Assembly: GCA_016215705.1 (NCBI GenBank)
Contig: JACRIR010000207.1
Coordinates: 19,886-83,885 of the forward strand
From: Candidatus Poribacteria bacterium
GTDB lineage: Bacteria > Abyssobacteria > SURF-5
Direction: 5' to 3'
Length of the DNA stretch: 64,000 bases
Notes under the pieces: generated by a model
What the model saw: the letters and a program-made list of their open reading frames with translations, nothing else
Database searches by the model: none
Told to the model about the DNA's origin: nothing
Position numbers and translations under genes: made by a program
Shown here: positions 39,066 to 48,498 of the stretch, in pieces
Layout: each line of letters starts with the position of its first letter
Numbering within the stretch: position 1 is the first letter of the stretch

Positions 39066-40436
39066 CTATTTCAGCCCGAACTTCTGGAGTCGGTAGCGGA
39101 GAGTGTCGCGTGAGATGCCGAGAAGCTCGGCAGCGCGGGTCTGGTTGCCGCCGGCCATGCTCATAGCCTTGCGAATGAGTTCTCTCTCGACTTCCTCGAG
39201 AGAAAGCCCTGTTGTGGGAAACTCGTCGACAAGCTTGATCATCTGGCTTCCCTCGACAAACTGGGTTATCTCAGGTGGAAGACCTTGAACCTCAATGCGG
39301 TCGCCGGTCTCGAGAATGAGCACTCTCTCGACAATGTTCCTTAGCTCGCGCACGTTCCCCGGCCAAGGGTATCGCTTGAGCAACTCGAGCGCCTCGGGCG
39401 AGATGCCGGTCACGGATTTCTTGAACTCGGCGTTGAATCTGTCGATGAAGAATTGAACCAGCTTGGGAATGTCCTCCGGATGTTCACGCAACGGCGGAAG
39501 ATATATGGGGATTACCTGAAGCCGGTAGAAGAGATCATTGCGGAACCTGCCGGTCGCAACCTCGGTTTTCAAATCCTTATTTGTTGCGGCTATAATGCGG
39601 ACGTCGACCGAAATCTCGACCGTGCCGCCGACTCTGCGGAATCGCTTGCTCTCGATGGCTTTCAGCAGCTTACCCTGGAGCGTGAGCGGCATGTCGCCTA
39701 TCTCATCGAGATAAATAGTGCCGCCTTCGGCAAGCTCGAACAGTCCCTTTTTCGTGGCGCTCGCGCCGGTAAAGGCGCCTTTCTCATGGCCGAAAAGCTC
39801 GCTCTCGAGCAAATGCTCGGGAAACGCGGAACAATTGATGTCGAGAAATACGGCCTCCGAGCGGTCGCTCAAGGAATGAATCGTCCGCGCAATGAGGTCC
39901 TTGCCCGTTCCGCTTTCTCCCTGAAGCAAGACGGTCGAGAACTTGCTTGCAGCAACTTTACTGACCGTCGAGAAGACGTCTTGCATCGATGCGGCATCGC
40001 CAATCAAATTCTCGAACGCATAGCGTCCTTTCAACTCATCTTTCAAACTGGTGAGCTCGCGCTTCATCTTCGCAGTTTCAAGCGCCATCTCGATCCGGAG
40101 TTTGACGTCTTCGATCTCGAAAGGCTTGCAAATGTAATCGACTGCGCCCTCCTTGACCGCCCGCACCGCTGTCTTTACGTCGCCCATCCCGGTCACAATG
40201 ATGAAAAGCGGGCTTAAGCCTTTTTTCCTGGCTACTTCCATCACCTTGAAGCCGTCGATCCCGGGCATTTTCAAATCGAGCAAAACGGCGTCGGGCTCAT
40301 GCTGCTCCATCATCGCGAGGGCCTCCTCGCCGGACGCCGCCTGCGCCGTTTCATAGCCTGCCTGCCGAAGGTCTTTCTCGAGTGACCAACGTATCAGATG
40401 TTCGTCGTCTACGACCAGTATCCTGAACTTTCCCAT
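39066..40436 (-). CDS. Sigma-54-dependent NtrC-type response regulator
   Basis: Receiver ([14 protein letters not shown]), AAA+ [21 protein letters not shown] motif, Fis-type [28 protein letters not shown]. Confidence 0.95.
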   Translation of the reverse strand: MGKFRILVVDDEHLIRWSLEKDLRQAGYETAQAASGEEALAMMEQHEPDAVLLDLKMPGIDGFKVMEVARKKGLSPLFIIVTGMGDVKTAVRAVKEGAVDYICKPFEIEDVKLRIEMALETAKMKRELTSLKDELKGRYAFENLIGDAASMQDVFSTVSKVAASKFSTVLLQGESGTGKDLIARTIHSLSDRSEAVFLDINCSAFPEHLLESELFGHEKGAFTGASATKKGLFELAEGGTIYLDEIGDMPLTLQGKLLKAIESKRFRRVGGTVEISVDVRIIAATNKDLKTEVATGRFRNDLFYRLQVIPIYLPPLREHPEDIPKLVQFFIDRFNAEFKKSVTGISPEALELLKRYPWPGNVRELRNIVERVLILETGDRIEVQGLPPEITQFVEGSQMIKLVDEFPTTGLSLEEVERELIRKAMSMAGGNQTRAAELLGISRDTLRYRLQKFGLK

Positions 40437-40591
40437 GTGCCTCGCTCAGTCAAAACTTAAGGCCTACCCACTTGACCCTTCTCAGTCTGTCTGTGACTCA
40501 CTCCCCAAAATCTATACTACTTATTGGGAGTAATGGAGTCAAGTGCATAGGCCCATATCCGTGGGTCAGAGAACTGTAACGCGGCTTATCT

Positions 40592-40996
40592 CTATGTCAA
40601 ATCCTCCTCGAGGCATTTGATTGTGTCAAGCAACATCAGCAGGTTCCGGCTGTCTTCCTCTCCCAGTTCCGCAAACTCCGACCCCACAATATAGAATCCG
40701 CTAGTGGCAGAGGGCTGCGTATGCATGACTCTTATTGTTGCAATCACTTCCGGTCCGACAATAGGCCGCATCTCAAAACGCAGGCGCGAGCCCTCCGACG
40801 GCTCGAAATTCGTCTCGAGGCAAATCCCCTGTGGGCACACGTTCAACAGGACCGCCCCATGTCTCTTATTGTTGTCTGATTGGATCAGGGGTGAATCAGG
40901 CCTCAAAGTGCAAGAACAAACGAACCTGACGCAATCGAATCTGGCGCCCTTACGGAGTTCCTCTTTCGGTTGTTCATACATATCAATACTTCTCAT
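40592..40996 (-). CDS. PilZ-domain-like protein
   Basis: RKGARFDCVRFVCSC...VCPQGICLETNFEPSEGSRLRFEMRP...IRVMHTQPSATSGFYIVGSEFAELGEEDSRNL. Confidence 0.65.
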   Translation of the reverse strand: MRSIDMYEQPKEELRKGARFDCVRFVCSCTLRPDSPLIQSDNNKRHGAVLLNVCPQGICLETNFEPSEGSRLRFEMRPIVGPEVIATIRVMHTQPSATSGFYIVGSEFAELGEEDSRNLLMLLDTIKCLEEDLT

Positions 40997-41033
40997 CCCG
41001 GCTTGCGTTCAAAGATTTCCAATGACGCCGTCC

Positions 41034-42992
41034 TCAATTCCTCTCGGGGGCCGCAGAGCTTGAAGCGGGCACTCCCTCCGCCATTTCCTCGCTGGCTACG
41101 GGCAGAATCACGGTGAAAGTGCTTCCTTCGTCCACCTTGCTGTCGACCAGTATCTCCCCGCCGTGGTCGCGGATGATTCCGTAACTTATCGAGAGTCCGA
41201 GTCCGGTTCCTTCTCCGGGCTCGCGGGTCGTGAAAAACGGATCAAATATCTTGTCCATTATTTCCGGCTTGATCCCCTCGCCGGTATCTTTTACGGAGGC
41301 GCGCACCAGACGGTCTTCCTTGTCTGCGCTTGTTCCGACAATCAGCTTGCCGCCTCTCGACATCGCCTTGCGCGCATTCACGATTATGTTGAGAAAAACC
41401 TGCTGTAGCTCGTTCGAGTCGCCCTTGACCGGTGGCAGATCCTCGGCAAAATGAGTCTCCACCTCGACGTTGCCCTTTTTGAGATTGCTTTGCATGAACC
41501 CGAGGGTATCTCTAACAATGCTATTGAGATCGAGCAACGCAAAATTCTTCTCGGAGACGCGGGCGAACGTCAGCAGGCTCCCTATGATGGATTTGCATCT
41601 CCGTATTTCGCGTTCCACGTACACGAGATTCTTCTCAAAACTTTCTGCCTCCTCATCGCTGAGGTGCTTCAGGCCGCGCGCGCGCACAGCGTCCGCCAAT
41701 ACCTGTAGGAAGGCATATATGCCGGCGAGCGGATTATTCAGCTCGTGGGCAAGGCCCGCAGCCAGTTCACCGATAGCGGCGAGCTTGGTGGACTGAATCA
41801 GTTTCGCCTGCGCGTCCGCCAATTGCCTTCCCCTCTCCGCCACACGCTCCTCGAGGGTCTGATTCCATCGCTCGAGCTCTTCCCTGTATTTCTTCAAGTC
41901 GGCAACCATCTTGTTAAAGGACTCGCTGAGTTCGCCCACCTCGTCACCGGTCCGGACCGGGACATACTGGTCAAGGTCGCCTTCCGCCACGGCTGCGCTT
42001 GCCCGCGAAAGTTCCCGAATTGGGCCCACTGTTCTCGACACGGTCAGAATGAAGATCGGCACAATGACTAAAAGCGTCAAGCCGACAACTATGACGGTTG
42101 TAGTAATAATGTTCCGCTTGGCCCGTGACAAGTCATCGACTGACTCGAAGATGGCAACCAGAGCTTCCTTTCTGAAATTGACGATCAAAGGAGAAAGTAT
42201 CATCCTCACGGAATGATCCCCGCAATCGAATTCCGCAAAATAAGGCACATCTTCATTCAGTATATGGCCCAGGAGTTTTGGAGTGAAAATCTTCCTGATC
42301 TCCTCATCGCATGCATCCGGGCCGGAGCTTGATTCGACGAGCTCTCCCCGGTAATACACCTGAACCCTGTAAGCCCCCGTCTTCTGACGCAAATCCTGCA
42401 AAAACTCCTTGTCAATCGGCCTCGACACGGTTATTACCGAGCGGCTGCCCGCGCGCCCCTCTATCGGGGCCACGGCGGCAAACTCAAGAGTTTTCTTTCC
42501 GTCCTCCAGGCGGGCGACAAGGTCGGTCGCCCTAATACCAAGCAGGCCAAGACGGTTCAGGCCGGGGTTGACCGAGGCAAGGTCGCTCCCGCCGCCTATG
42601 TTGGACAGAATCTTGTTTTCTCTTAGGAACTCCAGCAGGTAGATGATAACGAGACGGCTGTCTCTCGCTTCGGAAATGTGTCCGGCGAGACGCTCCGTAT
42701 CGGCCATGAATTGCGCATAGAACGCAAGGCTTTTCTCTATGTCCACAACGATTTCCTGCGTCAGACGGATGTCGCTTTTCAGCTTATCATTGACCCTTGC
42801 CTCAACGTTGGCCGAAACCAGGTCGATCATGGTATAGATGATGAGCGCCCCTATCAGCACCATCACGGCGACAAACGGCAAGAAAATCTTGTTCAGCACC
42901 GTGTTGCTGCTTGAAAAGAATTTTTTTGTGGAATCTCTCATGCCGCCACTAGTCCTGCGAAATCGGAAACCCGGCTTATTCGGGGACACCAT
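41034..42992 (-). CDS. Membrane sensor histidine kinase with dCache-like sensor and HAMP
   Basis: TM + extracytoplasmic domain + HAMP (RTVGPIRELSRASAAVAEGDLDQYVPVRTGDEVGELSESFNKM) + GELAAGLAHELNNPLAGIYAFLQVL + EGTGLGLSISYGIIRDHGG. Confidence 0.93.
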   Translation of the reverse strand: MVSPNKPGFRFRRTSGGMRDSTKKFFSSSNTVLNKIFLPFVAVMVLIGALIIYTMIDLVSANVEARVNDKLKSDIRLTQEIVVDIEKSLAFYAQFMADTERLAGHISEARDSRLVIIYLLEFLRENKILSNIGGGSDLASVNPGLNRLGLLGIRATDLVARLEDGKKTLEFAAVAPIEGRAGSRSVITVSRPIDKEFLQDLRQKTGAYRVQVYYRGELVESSSGPDACDEEIRKIFTPKLLGHILNEDVPYFAEFDCGDHSVRMILSPLIVNFRKEALVAIFESVDDLSRAKRNIITTTVIVVGLTLLVIVPIFILTVSRTVGPIRELSRASAAVAEGDLDQYVPVRTGDEVGELSESFNKMVADLKKYREELERWNQTLEERVAERGRQLADAQAKLIQSTKLAAIGELAAGLAHELNNPLAGIYAFLQVLADAVRARGLKHLSDEEAESFEKNLVYVEREIRRCKSIIGSLLTFARVSEKNFALLDLNSIVRDTLGFMQSNLKKGNVEVETHFAEDLPPVKGDSNELQQVFLNIIVNARKAMSRGGKLIVGTSADKEDRLVRASVKDTGEGIKPEIMDKIFDPFFTTREPGEGTGLGLSISYGIIRDHGGEILVDSKVDEGSTFTVILPVASEEMAEGVPASSSAAPERN

Positions 42993-43027
42993 GCGGCATG
43001 GTGTCCCCGAATAAGCGCCGGTTTCCT
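42965..43027. repeat. P1 palindrome with extended GGAAACCCGGC/GCCGGTTTCC arms
   Basis: ggaaacccggcttattcggggacaccatgcggcatggtgtccccgaataagcgccggtttcc. Confidence 0.9.
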
Positions 43028-43186
43028 AGGAGCTCTTGACCCCACTGCGCGGTGTTGATTGTAAAAGAAACGCACCAGCAGCCCCAATGTCATTCCCGCG
43101 AAAGCGAGAATGACGCAGGGTGTTGCGTCTCCGGAGTTTAACCATGAACCATGAACCATGAACCGAGTTTCTTAGGAGAAACCGTG

Positions 43187-44959
43187 TTATCCCGGGTTTC
43201 TCTGGTCTTCCTCCCTGAGCAGGGTCTCAGGCTTCAGGTCGATTTTCTCCAGCATCTTGTAAAGCTCGCCGTAGTCAGAGTCATTCGTCTCGACAAACTT
43301 TGTCGCATTCCCTAACGCTGAAAGCGCCTCTCTGCCCTGAGGGTCTTGATCCATCGAGATCAGATAATGCTTTATCGCAGAGCGTATATTGAATTCAGAA
43401 GGCAGGTTCTTTGTTTCATCTTCACTGCGGGCCATTGTCTGATGGCACTCGAAACACGGAAGTTCAAGGTCCTTTCTCATCACAAAGGCATTCGATGGCG
43501 CCGGAGGAGACTGCGCCAGAATCTTGAGGTTCGACCCCATCAGATGATTCTCCCTTGCAATCATGTAGTAAATCAGGTCTTTTGCCGCTCCCACGTCCGC
43601 CTTGTTATGGAGCACCGCGAGAATGGCGTCCTCATGGGTCCCCGTAAAATAGATATCCGAGAAATATCTCCGATAGTCGGTGATCCCATTCTTCTTGAAA
43701 TAATAAAGCGGGAAGACGTACCCTGCTGTCGTCGTCTTGCCTCCCATCACGAGACGTTTGCCCTTCATTTGTTCGAGACCCTCGATACCGCTGTCGGCGC
43801 GTACGAATATGATTCCCCTGTAGGTGGAGACGTCGCCGTAACTGGGCCGGGCGACCACCTCGACGTGCTCACGCACGGTGGTATAGGCCAGACTGCCGAG
43901 AAACGCAGCGTTAATGTCTCCTCGCTCCAGGCTCTGGCAAGCTTCAATATACGTTGAAAAAAGCTTGAGCGTTACCGAGAATCTCTCGCCGAGCTTTTGC
44001 GACAAATAATTCGCCAGGGGCTCGTACCGCTGACTCTGAACCATCACATCTTGCTCCGGCACCAATCCGATTAGAATCTCGTATCGCTGCGGCACGTATC
44101 CGGAATTCTCTATGACCCTTGCGCCTTCCTCCGAAAAGATGAAGTTGACAAACCGCATCGTCGAAGGCTTCGGATGCGGGCCCAAGACCAGCCCGAATGG
44201 TCTCAGGAATTTGTACCGATGCTCCTTCAGATTCGACAGCGTCGGCGCGACACCATTGATCGAAATTATGTTGACAGGCGGGTTTTCGGTGACGATCTCG
44301 CCAAGCGACATGTAACCAATAGAATGAGTTATCAACTGCAGTGACTCACTTACCTGCCAGGGCCTTTCGACCGTGATTGCTTCCGGCGTGACTCGCAGAC
44401 TCTCACCCAGAAATGTCTTGCGGACCATAAGCTTCGCCGAGGTATGTTCAGGCCGGTCAACAACCGCAATCTTGGCGTTTGGTCCGCCGACTTGCGCCCA
44501 ATTAGCGATCTTACCCGCATAGATATCTCTGATCTGGTCAGAGTTCAAATTCGTGATTCCGACGTTCGTATTGGTGGCGAAAACTAGGCCGTCTACCGCC
44601 AGGTGCAAATAGCGAACAGGATTCTCCCTTTCGTGTGGCGCCATCTCACGCGAAATCGCGCCGATATCATAATGTTCCTCGGTAGTTCCCGCGATTCCAG
44701 CCTCCGAATGAGAGTCGGGCAGGAACACAATCTCCGTGTCTCTCTCCTTCTTTGAAAACTCATTTGCCAGTGTCTTGAGCAGGGGCATTACTGCCGCTGA
44801 ACCCGAAATAAACACGCGCTTTTCACCGGTTGCGCGCGGCTCGGGAGCGGGTTTCTTGCTCTTACACGTCAGCGCCGAAGGGAACGTGAGCGCAATTACA
44901 AGAAAGAGACAGATTAATGCCTTCTTCTTCAATATGTTTTCCTTCAATACAAAACTATA
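43187..44959 (-). CDS. Double periplasmic substrate-binding protein (PstS-like + PhnD-like) with an internal CxxCH motif
   Basis: Lipoprotein-like leader then VFISGSAAVMPLLKTLANEFSKK...GIAGT (PstS-like); second half IGLVPEQDVMVQSQRYEPLANYLSQKLG...FLGSLAYTTV (PhnD-like); CFECH within MRKDLELPCFECHQTMARSEDE. ORF track start 45151 is probably too early. Confidence 0.8.
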   Translation of the reverse strand, partial: YSFVLKENILKKKALICLFLVIALTFPSALTCKSKKPAPEPRATGEKRVFISGSAAVMPLLKTLANEFSKKERDTEIVFLPDSHSEAGIAGTTEEHYDIGAISREMAPHERENPVRYLHLAVDGLVFATNTNVGITNLNSDQIRDIYAGKIANWAQVGGPNAKIAVVDRPEHTSAKLMVRKTFLGESLRVTPEAITVERPWQVSESLQLITHSIGYMSLGEIVTENPPVNIISINGVAPTLSNLKEHRYKFLRPFGLVLGPHPKPSTMRFVNFIFSEEGARVIENSGYVPQRYEILIGLVPEQDVMVQSQRYEPLANYLSQKLGERFSVTLKLFSTYIEACQSLERGDINAAFLGSLAYTTVREHVEVVARPSYGDVSTYRGIIFVRADSGIEGLEQMKGKRLVMGGKTTTAGYVFPLYYFKKNGITDYRRYFSDIYFTGTHEDAILAVLHNKADVGAAKDLIYYMIARENHLMGSNLKILAQSPPAPSNAFVMRKDLELPCFECHQTMARSEDETKNLPSEFNIRSAIKHYLISMDQDPQGREALSALGNATKFVETNDSDYGELYKMLEKIDLKPETLLREEDQRNPG

Positions 44960-45018
44960 CCCGAAATGAGTATAGCATAAATCCGGCCAAATCGCGTAAA
45001 CACAATGGGATAGCTCAG

Positions 45019-45058
45019 AAAATTGGGGACACGATGCCGCATCATGTCCCCAATTTTT
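45019..45058. repeat. P1 palindrome
   Basis: aaaattggggacacgatgccgcatcatgtccccaattttt. Confidence 0.85.
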
Positions 45059-45251
45059 GCTCAAATGTGATTTCTTGAAGACGAGACTTATGATTAAGGT
45101 CTGAGAATCTGTCCCGCAATTCTGTATATGCGAATCTATTCGCACGTGCAATGTGAAAAGAGCCCGAAAATATTGTGCGAATATATTGGCGCCGACAGAA
45201 GCCTATGCCGGCTCGCCAATTGCGCGATTGATTCTCTGACGCCGGAGGCAG

Positions 45252-46784
45252 CTAGCGTATATGGCACTCGTAACAGAGTTCGCCGCCAATGACGCCCGCA
45301 CGCAGCAGGAATACAATATCGCCGCTGTGGGGCGTGTGACACGTTGTGCAGCCCACTTCACTCTCCCGCGTGAAGTTCAGCTTGTTATTTGGGGGAACCT
45401 CGAAAGTCGAGGACGCTTTCACACCCGTTGGATGCGGGAATTCTTTATGTCCTTTAGGGTGGCACAACGCGCACAAACGCGCGGATTCCATTGTCAGGTT
45501 GGCATCTCCCGCACCTGAGTGGGGCATATGACACACCGAACAGTTTCCTTCCCTATACGGATAGTGCACGAACCGATTGATCTGCTTCTGTCGTGACTCA
45601 TGGCAGCGAAAACATAACGCTTCTCCCTCTTCTTTGAGGAGAGCTTTGTCTTTCGCCATATGGGGCTTGTGGCAGGCAACACATCCTTGCTGCGCCGCCG
45701 TATGGGGATGATTCGTCTCGAGAAGTTTCGCTATAGGCTGATGACACTTGAGACAAGTGTCTTTCTCTGCATTCGCCAGGATGCCCTGGTTGTCCGAGCC
45801 ATGAGGGTTGTGACACTCCGTGCACTTCCCATCCGAGAATGGCGGGTGCAGGTGGTCGCCCTCCGCAGGCTTGATCGATTCGCCGTGGCATCGGGCGCAA
45901 AGGCTTGCCCCCGTCTCGATAAGCAGAGAGGGATTGGTTGTTGCGTGCGGCCCGTGGCAATTCAGGCAATTCTCACCGGCTGGAAGATGGGCGAACTTGG
46001 ACTTTAGGGAGGTCTCGATATCAGCATGGCATGGAGTGCAAAGCTGCGCCCCGACGGCCTCCAGCTTAATCTCGCCGGGGGTCTCCGATATTACGTGACA
46101 GCTATCACACATTCCCTCCGCAAACGGAGGATGAGCATTCTCGATAATAAGCTTACGGTTCGGCGAGAAGTGTCCCCGGTGACACGAGGCGCATTCCGAA
46201 TCCGCCTTGAGCAGGTTTATGTGCGTTTTGTTGAATGCCGCATCTGCAACGTCGTGACATTTGGAACAAAGATTCCGGGATTTATCAAGCAGAAGCGCCC
46301 GGTTGGGCGATATGTGAGGATTGTGACACGTCAGGCATTCTCCCTCCTCGAACGGAGCGTGCACCGAAAGAGGTCTCTTCTCGACGGGCATACTCTCGTG
46401 ACAAGTAAAGCAAAGCGCCGGAACTCGGTCCGCCAGCATTTTCGGATAATCGGACGCATGAGGATTGTGACACGTCAGGCAGTCCTCCTTAACCGGAGCA
46501 TGCACGATGTTTTCTCCTGTTTCAGCCGCGAAATCCCGGTGGCAGACCGTACAACGGGTGGTCCCCTCTTCCACGAAGCCGAACGTATCGGCGTTGTGAC
46601 AAGCATCGCATTGACCAGCCTCGAACGGATAGTGCACATACTTCTTCCGCAATGCCACTTTCATGTCGTCATGACAATCCAGGCAATTGGCTTTCGATGG
46701 GTCGCGGCCGCGATTGAAGCCGGTTGCGCCGAAAAATACAAACAGAAGAAAGAACGAAACAACAAGGTTTTTTCGCGATATCAA
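45252..46784 (-). CDS. 20-heme c-type cytochrome (paired CxxCH repeats)
   Basis: 20 CxxCH motifs counted; alternating CLTCHNPHAS / LCFTCHE repeats; N-terminal signal segment. Confidence 0.93.
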   Translation of the reverse strand: MISRKNLVVSFFLLFVFFGATGFNRGRDPSKANCLDCHDDMKVALRKKYVHYPFEAGQCDACHNADTFGFVEEGTTRCTVCHRDFAAETGENIVHAPVKEDCLTCHNPHASDYPKMLADRVPALCFTCHESMPVEKRPLSVHAPFEEGECLTCHNPHISPNRALLLDKSRNLCSKCHDVADAAFNKTHINLLKADSECASCHRGHFSPNRKLIIENAHPPFAEGMCDSCHVISETPGEIKLEAVGAQLCTPCHADIETSLKSKFAHLPAGENCLNCHGPHATTNPSLLIETGASLCARCHGESIKPAEGDHLHPPFSDGKCTECHNPHGSDNQGILANAEKDTCLKCHQPIAKLLETNHPHTAAQQGCVACHKPHMAKDKALLKEEGEALCFRCHESRQKQINRFVHYPYREGNCSVCHMPHSGAGDANLTMESARLCALCHPKGHKEFPHPTGVKASSTFEVPPNNKLNFTRESEVGCTTCHTPHSGDIVFLLRAGVIGGELCYECHIR

Positions 46785-46842
46785 GTTTACCCGCTCCTTT
46801 TCAGAGGCCCGTATAGATGCGAACTTATCTGCAATCCTTACT

Positions 46843-47631
46843 CTATCGAGTCACTCCCTTAATATCTTCCCACTCTTTCAATACGGCGCCGTGCGCTCTC
46901 TCTTTCTCTGCCTGAATGTCTCCGCCTTCAGGCTTCACGGGCGCGGTCGGAAGCACGGGCGCCTCGGATGGCTTCGCCGCCTCCAGGCCGGGCTTGATGG
47001 CCGCTTTGGTCGGTTTAGCCTTGCCGGCGTACAGTTCCTTCTTTTCCGGATACATTGCCACGCCAAGCGCCTCGATCAGGTCATCGGCCACAATCTCAGA
47101 GAGCGTTACCACCGAGTTCACTCTCCCTATTCCGAACACCGTTTCCTTGAAATCTCCTTGCAGCGAGTGAGTTGCCGCCCAAACGATCTCGCCCGTGTTT
47201 GCATCCACGAGCCGCAGCGCCATCGAGACAGTGGGCAACTGCCCCAGGTCCGTCGTGATGTAAGTGTATTCATTCACGCTCCCGAATATCATTCCATCCG
47301 CAGCAAGCTGGCGGCTGGCCTCGCGGATGGTGTCGAGATCGAGCTCGCCTGCTACCCGTATGCGGGACCGGAGGATGAATTGCTCGACCTCCCCCGGCTC
47401 GACCAGATTCACAAGATTCGAGTTGTAGAGCTTTGAGACCAATGAAGCCGTCGCCCGGTCACCGGCATCGGGCGTCCCGCTGAGGTTTTCCAGCGGAAAA
47501 ACCGCGATGCGATTGAGACGGGCGGCCGCGGGAGCGGGCCGCACCAGAAATTGCCTCGATTGGGAACAACCCGATAACATAAGGGCGAACACAATAATCC
47601 GGCAGACAATCGCGCGTTTGGTTTTCATCAT
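46843..47631 (-). CDS. CsgG/GNA1162-like lipoprotein, copy 1
   Basis: Lipobox MLSGC; LNRIAVFPLENLSGTPDAGDRATASLVSKLYNSNLVNLVEPGEVEQFI...FGSVNEYTY. Confidence 0.65.
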   Translation of the reverse strand: MMKTKRAIVCRIIVFALMLSGCSQSRQFLVRPAPAAARLNRIAVFPLENLSGTPDAGDRATASLVSKLYNSNLVNLVEPGEVEQFILRSRIRVAGELDLDTIREASRQLAADGMIFGSVNEYTYITTDLGQLPTVSMALRLVDANTGEIVWAATHSLQGDFKETVFGIGRVNSVVTLSEIVADDLIEALGVAMYPEKKELYAGKAKPTKAAIKPGLEAAKPSEAPVLPTAPVKPEGGDIQAEKERAHGAVLKEWEDIKGVTR

Positions 47632-48338
47632 CTCACCATGGTTATCAGTTTGTGACAGACCCGTTGTGTGAGCACGGAGAAAAGCTGCTCCTGGCCGACG
47701 TCAACGACCGGAACCTTGGGACTTCCCTCATCGGAAGCGGTCCCCATGAAGATTATAGTGCCTGTGTTCACGTCCACCCATCGCACGTTGACCGACACGA
47801 CCGGATACGTTTCGTTCCTCACTCGCTCTTGACCATATTCGAGGACGGTTCCAAATATGAGGGTGTCGGCCTTCAGCGAGTTGCCGATCTTCCTGACATC
47901 GTCTTGGCTCAGCTTCCCTCCCGTTATATTGCTCTCACGGAGAACACGGGATACCTCTCCGGGCTCAACGACGTCGACATCTATGTCCATCAACAGCGCG
48001 GTAATGTAAATTGTCGTCACCTTCTCGGCCGCAAACTGTGTTCCGGTATAGTTGTCAAAAGGGATCACTGCCACACGCGTGATTGCGCTCAAATCCGCAT
48101 CCGGATGCCTGAAAGATTGTGCACGTCTGCTCGGAAAAACAGAAGGCGCGTCCCTCGAGCCGCTTTTTGCCGCGAAGTTTAAACCCTGCTCTCGGGCCGT
48201 TCGTGAAGGTTCTTCTTCTGAGCTTTCCTTTGCGCTATGTTCGTTGGACCGTTTCTGTGTGCCCGTCGCACAGCCCGCGACGAGAGCCAACACGACCAGG
48301 CAATAGAGAACACGTGTTTGGAAAATATGCGATTTCAC
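47628..48338 (-). CDS. CsgG/GNA1162-like lipoprotein, copy 2
   Basis: Lipobox LVAGC; ITRVAVIPFDNYTGTQFAAEKVTTIYITALLMDIDVDVVEPGEVSRVL...FGTVLEYGQ. Paralog of the previous gene. Confidence 0.65.
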   Translation of the reverse strand: MKSHIFQTRVLYCLVVLALVAGCATGTQKRSNEHSAKESSEEEPSRTAREQGLNFAAKSGSRDAPSVFPSRRAQSFRHPDADLSAITRVAVIPFDNYTGTQFAAEKVTTIYITALLMDIDVDVVEPGEVSRVLRESNITGGKLSQDDVRKIGNSLKADTLIFGTVLEYGQERVRNETYPVVSVNVRWVDVNTGTIIFMGTASDEGSPKVPVVDVGQEQLFSVLTQRVCHKLITMVR

Positions 48339-48443
48339 TCTTGCCTCCCTGGGATGTACTTTCTCTGATCTGATTTACCCAATGGACTCACCACCGCAAC
48401 CGTGACGCCATGCATTACTGTCCATCTCCCAAGAAACCATCAA

Positions 48444-48487
48444 CTTATTCGAGGACACGATACCGCATCGTGTCCTCAATAAAGGGT
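48444..48487. repeat. P1 palindrome
   Basis: cttattcgaggacacgataccgcatcgtgtcctcaataaaggg. Confidence 0.82.
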
Positions 48488-48498
48488 AGCCGCATGCG

